Origin: Aphidius gifuensis
Lineage: Eukaryota; Arthropoda; Insecta; Hymenoptera; Braconidae
NCBI RefSeq assembly: GCF_014905175.1
Contig: NC_057790.1
Location: 6,572,001-6,636,000 of the forward strand
Reading direction: 5' to 3'
Length of the DNA: 64,000 nt
Positions 60,074-64,000 of this stretch are shown piece after piece. Within the stretch, counting starts at the first letter, position 1; every line of letters starts with the position of its first letter. The translations under genes were made by a program, and so were the position numbers. Below the pieces are notes generated by a model that was not told where the DNA came from, did no database searches, and saw nothing but the letters and a program-made list of their open reading frames with translations.

Positions 60074-61459
60074 AAATGTTATTTATTTTAATATTTTTTA
60101 TAATTTTGTATGTAGATGAATTTATTAATTTTATTTACTAATAAGTACTCTGTCTAAGTACTCTGAATATATTCGTACGCAAACTGCATATATTTTAAAA
60201 TTAAAATAGCTTTATATTTAAGATTAAATTGTATAAATTTTTATTAATTATTAATGACAAATACAACAGATATTTATAAAAAAAAAAAAACAAAAATTAC
60301 AATCTACATATTTTTTTTAATTCACAAAAAAACCCTTGTTAAAGTTTAACAATTAAAAAAAAAAAATCTTAAAAAATTCTGGTAACATTTGTTGGGGCAT
60401 GTGGCCAGCGTTACCCGTTGAAAATAAAAAATTTTCAATACTCCGCCTAGGGCCATTGTTATTTTTATTGCTTGAACATGTTTTAACCGGTTTTTTTTTT
60501 TTTTTTTATCGGCAAGCCATAACTTTTGTTATAATCAAGATAGAGAGTTCGTATTAGGCTCAAATTATGCGCCTCAAAAAAATCTAGTAACGGCATTTGG
60601 GGTTTCTTTCTCTCTCAATAACGGAATATCAGAATTTTTTTTTTCAATTTTATAGTTTTTTTTTTTTTTTTTCTCAAAAAATATTATAAATGGACAGGAT
60701 TTTTGCAAAGCGGGCGATAGAGTTTTTTTAAAACACATAAATTGAGCCTAATACGAAGTCTCTACTATGATTTTGTGTAGAGTTATTTCTTGCGCCGTTT
60801 TTATAAATTGTAAAATTTTCATATAAAAACGTATGTACTTACTATATTAATTAAGTTACATAAATAATAATTTAAAAATAATGAAATATAAAACAGAAAA
60901 GATTTACGAACAAAAAATCTCTGGTGATAAATACTCTCTGATGGATAGTTATGAGCGTTTTCTTTTTTCGCCGATGAATTCAAGACTGCGGTTGAGCCTA
61001 TGGCTCTTAGCCCCCGTAAAAAAAGGAAATCAATTTAGTGATCAACAAGATGAGTAGTACAGTGTTGCATTACCAAGCTTGATAATATTTTAAAAGTAAA
61101 AATACTAACTTTCATGTGACTTTTTGTTATTTCGAGATTAAATGTGAAATTCTGAAGCAATTTGGCTTTTTAAATGTTCATTTTGTTTTATCTTCCTCCC
61201 CAAAAGCAATCGTCATATTTATTTTTAATTTTTAGCACTTATGACATTGAATATTTCCATTTTTCTACAGGGTCCAATTATAAATATTGACCGATCAATT
61301 TCGGTAATGTCTCAATCGACGACGCTTCATCTGTAGACTTTACGATATTGTTAGTTAAACGTTGGCATACATGACAAATAACACATATCATATGGCTATA
61401 CAATACATATTATCTGTTGATTAATTTAACGCAAGAGTTTTTTTGTAGATGAAAATTTT
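60074..61459. other. 3' flank of gene 2 and spacer
   Basis: To 60948 it repeats the 3' flank of gene 1, including the GGGGCATG repeat (60395) and the inverted TTCGTATTAGGCTCAAATT words. 61018-61060 is a tail of the LKLKKKGN fragment. No intact gene. Confidence 0.45.
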
Positions 61460-63302
61460 AAATGTCTTTTTTTCAAATAAAAATATTTGTATCAATAAAA
61501 ATTTATTTTATGTTGATATATATTTTCAAATTTTTTATGTTGATCTGGATTAGAGTTATGCAGAACTCTGTTTCAAATACAATTACATATATTTTAGTTT
61601 TAAAAATAGTCAAACTGTTAGATAATGATTTTCAATTGAAAAAATCTATTTGATAATACGTTTAAAGCAACTGGCAGTAAATGACTGACCGATGCTAAAA
61701 ACAGAACATTATCAATGAAGCTTATACCGAGTTTTTGTACTTTAAACGCATCAAATTGTCTATCAACTTGAATTAAATTTATTAAAATCTCTAAATTTAA
61801 CTAACGTATTACAATTTATCAATACTAAAACTCTAAATAACAATGTCTATTATTACATTCAAGTTTATTCTTGAATTTAAAGCAAAGAAAAAATAAGATT
61901 GATCAAGTACATACAGCTTGATTAAACTTCTTGCAAAAATATAAGAAAGTCAAAATATTTTGAAAGTAAACAATATGATTAAAATAAACAATAATGTTAT
62001 AATTTAATTCATATGATACGTTTTACAAGTATTTTTTATTTCATATTGTTTCAGAGCAGTTCTACGATTTAGTCAAATTTATTAACAAATAATTCCAGCT
62101 ACATAGATTTTAAGTAATAGAAAAATAATGTTGTAAAATTAATAATATTTAGTTATCGAAAAAATCAAATTTAAATATAACGTAGTGATGTAGTGTGTAA
62201 GTAATAAAGGAATGTCATCAACGACATATTGGTTTAAAGTTAAAAAAAAAAGAGAATCAATTTAGTGATCAACAAGATAAGTAGTAAGTTGTTGCAATAA
62301 ATGTACTTTATCCAATAATTTTTGTAGACAAGTAATAAAATTACCAAGATAATGAACATTTTAAGAATTTGATTGAAGAACATATGTTGATGGATTAAGT
62401 CTGAACATAAAGAAATAATGGTATTTTTTTACATAAAAATATACTTATCAATGTTGATTTATTTCAAGACAATTCTTTTTTCTATTCTTTTAGTTTACAT
62501 AAAAAAACAATGTCGTAAAATTTAAATATAAAAAATTAAGTAATTTCATATTTTGACATACGTCATATAATGTCATTTGTTAATTATTTTTTAACTCAAT
62601 CTTTGAGAAAATGGCACCAAGTATACACCTTCAATCATATTTTTCTTTTAAAGTTAATAGAAAAAAATATATATACTTAATAAATAATTTATCAAAAGTA
62701 TTAACTAATAAAAGCTCTGGCTTAATATTTTGAAAAAAAACATTGAATATGAATATACTTTTTTATCTTGTATCATAAAAAAGAGTATATAATTTTATAT
62801 TTTTACATTGTAGTCAGTCACATACATGTAAACAATAAAATCATATATCTCATCAATTTTTAAACTATTTGTTCAATAAATATGTATAGATAAAATGAAA
62901 ATATCTAATGTAAATGGTTAAGGTTGAAAGTAAATCGCATCTGTGGACGACGTTTGGGCCCGAGAGGGTGCGCATCTACATATGATTATAAAATAAAATA
63001 TGTCACATACTTAGATATAAGTGGTTTTTAAGAGTTTTTATCTATTAAAGGTAAAAATAATTGTTCTATACAAAAAACTATTTGAGAAAGTATATTTTAT
63101 TTTTAACTTATTTTTTTTACAAAAATATTAAAGCTGTCATTTAAATTTTTATAATTTTATATTATATAGAAAACAAGTAATAATAATAATGTTCTTTTAT
63201 AATTTCTCCGATTTGGTAACGTATTTTAAATGTGTTTTTAAAAATATACTTTATGGATAAATATTACGCGTTAATCAAAGAGGAAAGTATACGATAATTT
63301 AA
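61460..63302. other. AT-rich DNA with repeated debris
   Basis: 61460-61880 repeats 28850-29230 and 45890-46320. 62200-62283 is a broken copy of the LKLKKKGN exon. 62335-62570 repeats the segment upstream of the oxygenase-like ORF. 62922-63000 is a MITE end. 63050-63302 is the 3' flank of the next gene. No intact gene. Confidence 0.45.
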
Positions 63303-64000
63303 TTATATATGTATAACGGCTAACCATTGAGATTTATTTATTAACTTTGAAGCTTGTATTATTAACAGATCAGATAATTTTATGTGTAAAATAATACCAT
63401 TTGTACGATATCTAGTTGCCTGATCAGCAGCAATAACCAGGTTATATGTAATATTATCTATACGACTGATATCAATCACACCAAGATCTGGGTTATTTTT
63501 TATAAGTTGAATGATACCATATACAGTAAGTTTCTTGCAAGAAGTACAATACAATTCTTTTAATCCTTTCAATTTACTAATGAAGCTGTCTGTAATATCA
63601 AGAAAGCTTACGTCTAGTTTTTGTAAATTTTCCAACTTTGTTAAAGCAACGAGAGCTGTTTCAGTAACAGCACTGCAACCTCGGATTTCTAAACTTTTTA
63701 GGTTTTTACAATTATCAGCAATGGCAATAATTGTACTATCTTCAAGATATTTTCCCATATACAATTTTAAATGTTCAAGATATTGTAACTTTGATATCTC
63801 ATCAAGAACAGACGGGGAAGAAGGAGGGCCATCATAAATAGAACCAGAAGATATTTCTAAACGTATAAGTTTTTTACAATTGTTTGAAATTGCAATTATT
63901 GATTCCTCTTTGAGCTTAACGATACCAAGCAACATTAAACATTCAAGATTTTCCAGCTCTGTTAACTTTTTCAAAGCAGCATCATTCATAATTCGATGAA
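63303..64000 (-). CDS. F-box/LRR protein, copy N (C-terminal part, cut by window edge)
   Basis: The C-terminal ~230 residues of exon 3 are open to the window edge, with LRRs NLECLMLLGIVKL, KLIRLEISSGSIY, YLEHLKLYMGKYL, NLKSLEIRGCSAVT, GLKELYCTSCKKLT and LGVIDISRIDNIT, ending QWLAVIHI. The 3' flank and C-terminus are closest to copy B, while the LGVIDISRIDNITYN block is closest to copy I. Exons 1 and 2 lie outside the window. Confidence 0.8.
   Translation of the reverse strand, partial: HRIMNDAALKKLTELENLECLMLLGIVKLKEESIIAISNNCKKLIRLEISSGSIYDGPPSSPSVLDEISKLQYLEHLKLYMGKYLEDSTIIAIADNCKNLKSLEIRGCSAVTETALVALTKLENLQKLDVSFLDITDSFISKLKGLKELYCTSCKKLTVYGIIQLIKNNPDLGVIDISRIDNITYNLVIAADQATRYRTNGIILHIKLSDLLIIQASKLINKSQWLAVIHI

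Larger units (their letters stand above)
56441..60948. repeat. Segmental duplication, unit 2
   Basis: Direct repeat of 19201-23503. It carries the same CRE pair, promoter, gene and 3' element. It has an extra stretch near 56890-57220 and a shorter CA run. Confidence 0.85.

Noticed and set aside
1..64000. Polydnavirus or other integrated viral segment
   Set aside because: No viral structural or replication gene, direct-repeat junction or viral gene family is seen; the genes are spliced cellular families.

Overview
This is a eukaryotic, extremely AT-rich window, almost certainly from an insect nuclear genome. Genes have short GT-AG introns, some promoters have TATA plus initiator spacing, and the intergenic space is full of small inverted-repeat transposons and gene debris. 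The low GC and the large array of rapidly diverging F-box/LRR genes would fit a parasitoid wasp of the braconid/aphidiine kind. That placement is inference; no marker gene proves the species.

The window is dominated by one tandem gene family. Each member has three coding exons: exon 1 (about 154 nt) and the start of exon 2 together encode an F-box split by a phase-1 intron, the rest of exon 2 (446-452 nt) encodes the first leucine-rich repeats, and exon 3 (about 1.13 kb) encodes roughly a dozen more. Eight copies appear intact (3444-5378 -, 8659-10571 +, 12453-14377 -, 16823-18751 -, 37111-39020 -, 42055-43980 -, 48187-50114 -, 51128-53058 -). One is broken by an insertion and a frameshift (24520-27450). 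Three are remnants (40911-41007, 44851-45252, 47364-47770). Two are cut by the window edges (1-84 and 63303-64000). Only the copy at 8659 lies on the + strand. Most copies carry the same upstream block: a distal TATA box, a non-coding leader exon and a leader intron just before the ATG. The C-terminal and N-terminal halves of several copies group with different relatives, which points to gene conversion or unequal crossing-over.

A divergent cousin with the same exon phases lies at 20390-22632 (+, intact). It was copied with its promoter and flanks as a segment of more than 4 kb; the second copy at 57813-60073 carries a 4-nt frameshift.

Other content: a 2-oxoglutarate-oxygenase-like ORF with altered iron ligands (29787-30773 -); an intron-containing, broken USP5/isopeptidase T pseudogene (about 33480-35250 -) between two direct copies of a dispersed repeat; and a degraded secreted YWTD-propeller-like gene (54040-55354 -) whose exon fragments recur at about 2.1 and 15.5 kb. 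Several unidentified gene fragments are repeated across the window. Mobile DNA includes two TTAA-flanked and two TA-flanked MITEs (three of these four have a recognisable empty site or source repeat within the window), a 0.9-kb foldback element, a GATCG-rich foldback element, and a 1-kb insertion with an 11-bp target duplication and a tRNA-like promoter.

If expressed, F-box/LRR proteins are expected to act as substrate receptors of SCF ubiquitin ligases in nucleus or cytoplasm. No signal peptide is visible in the main family. The targets are unknown.
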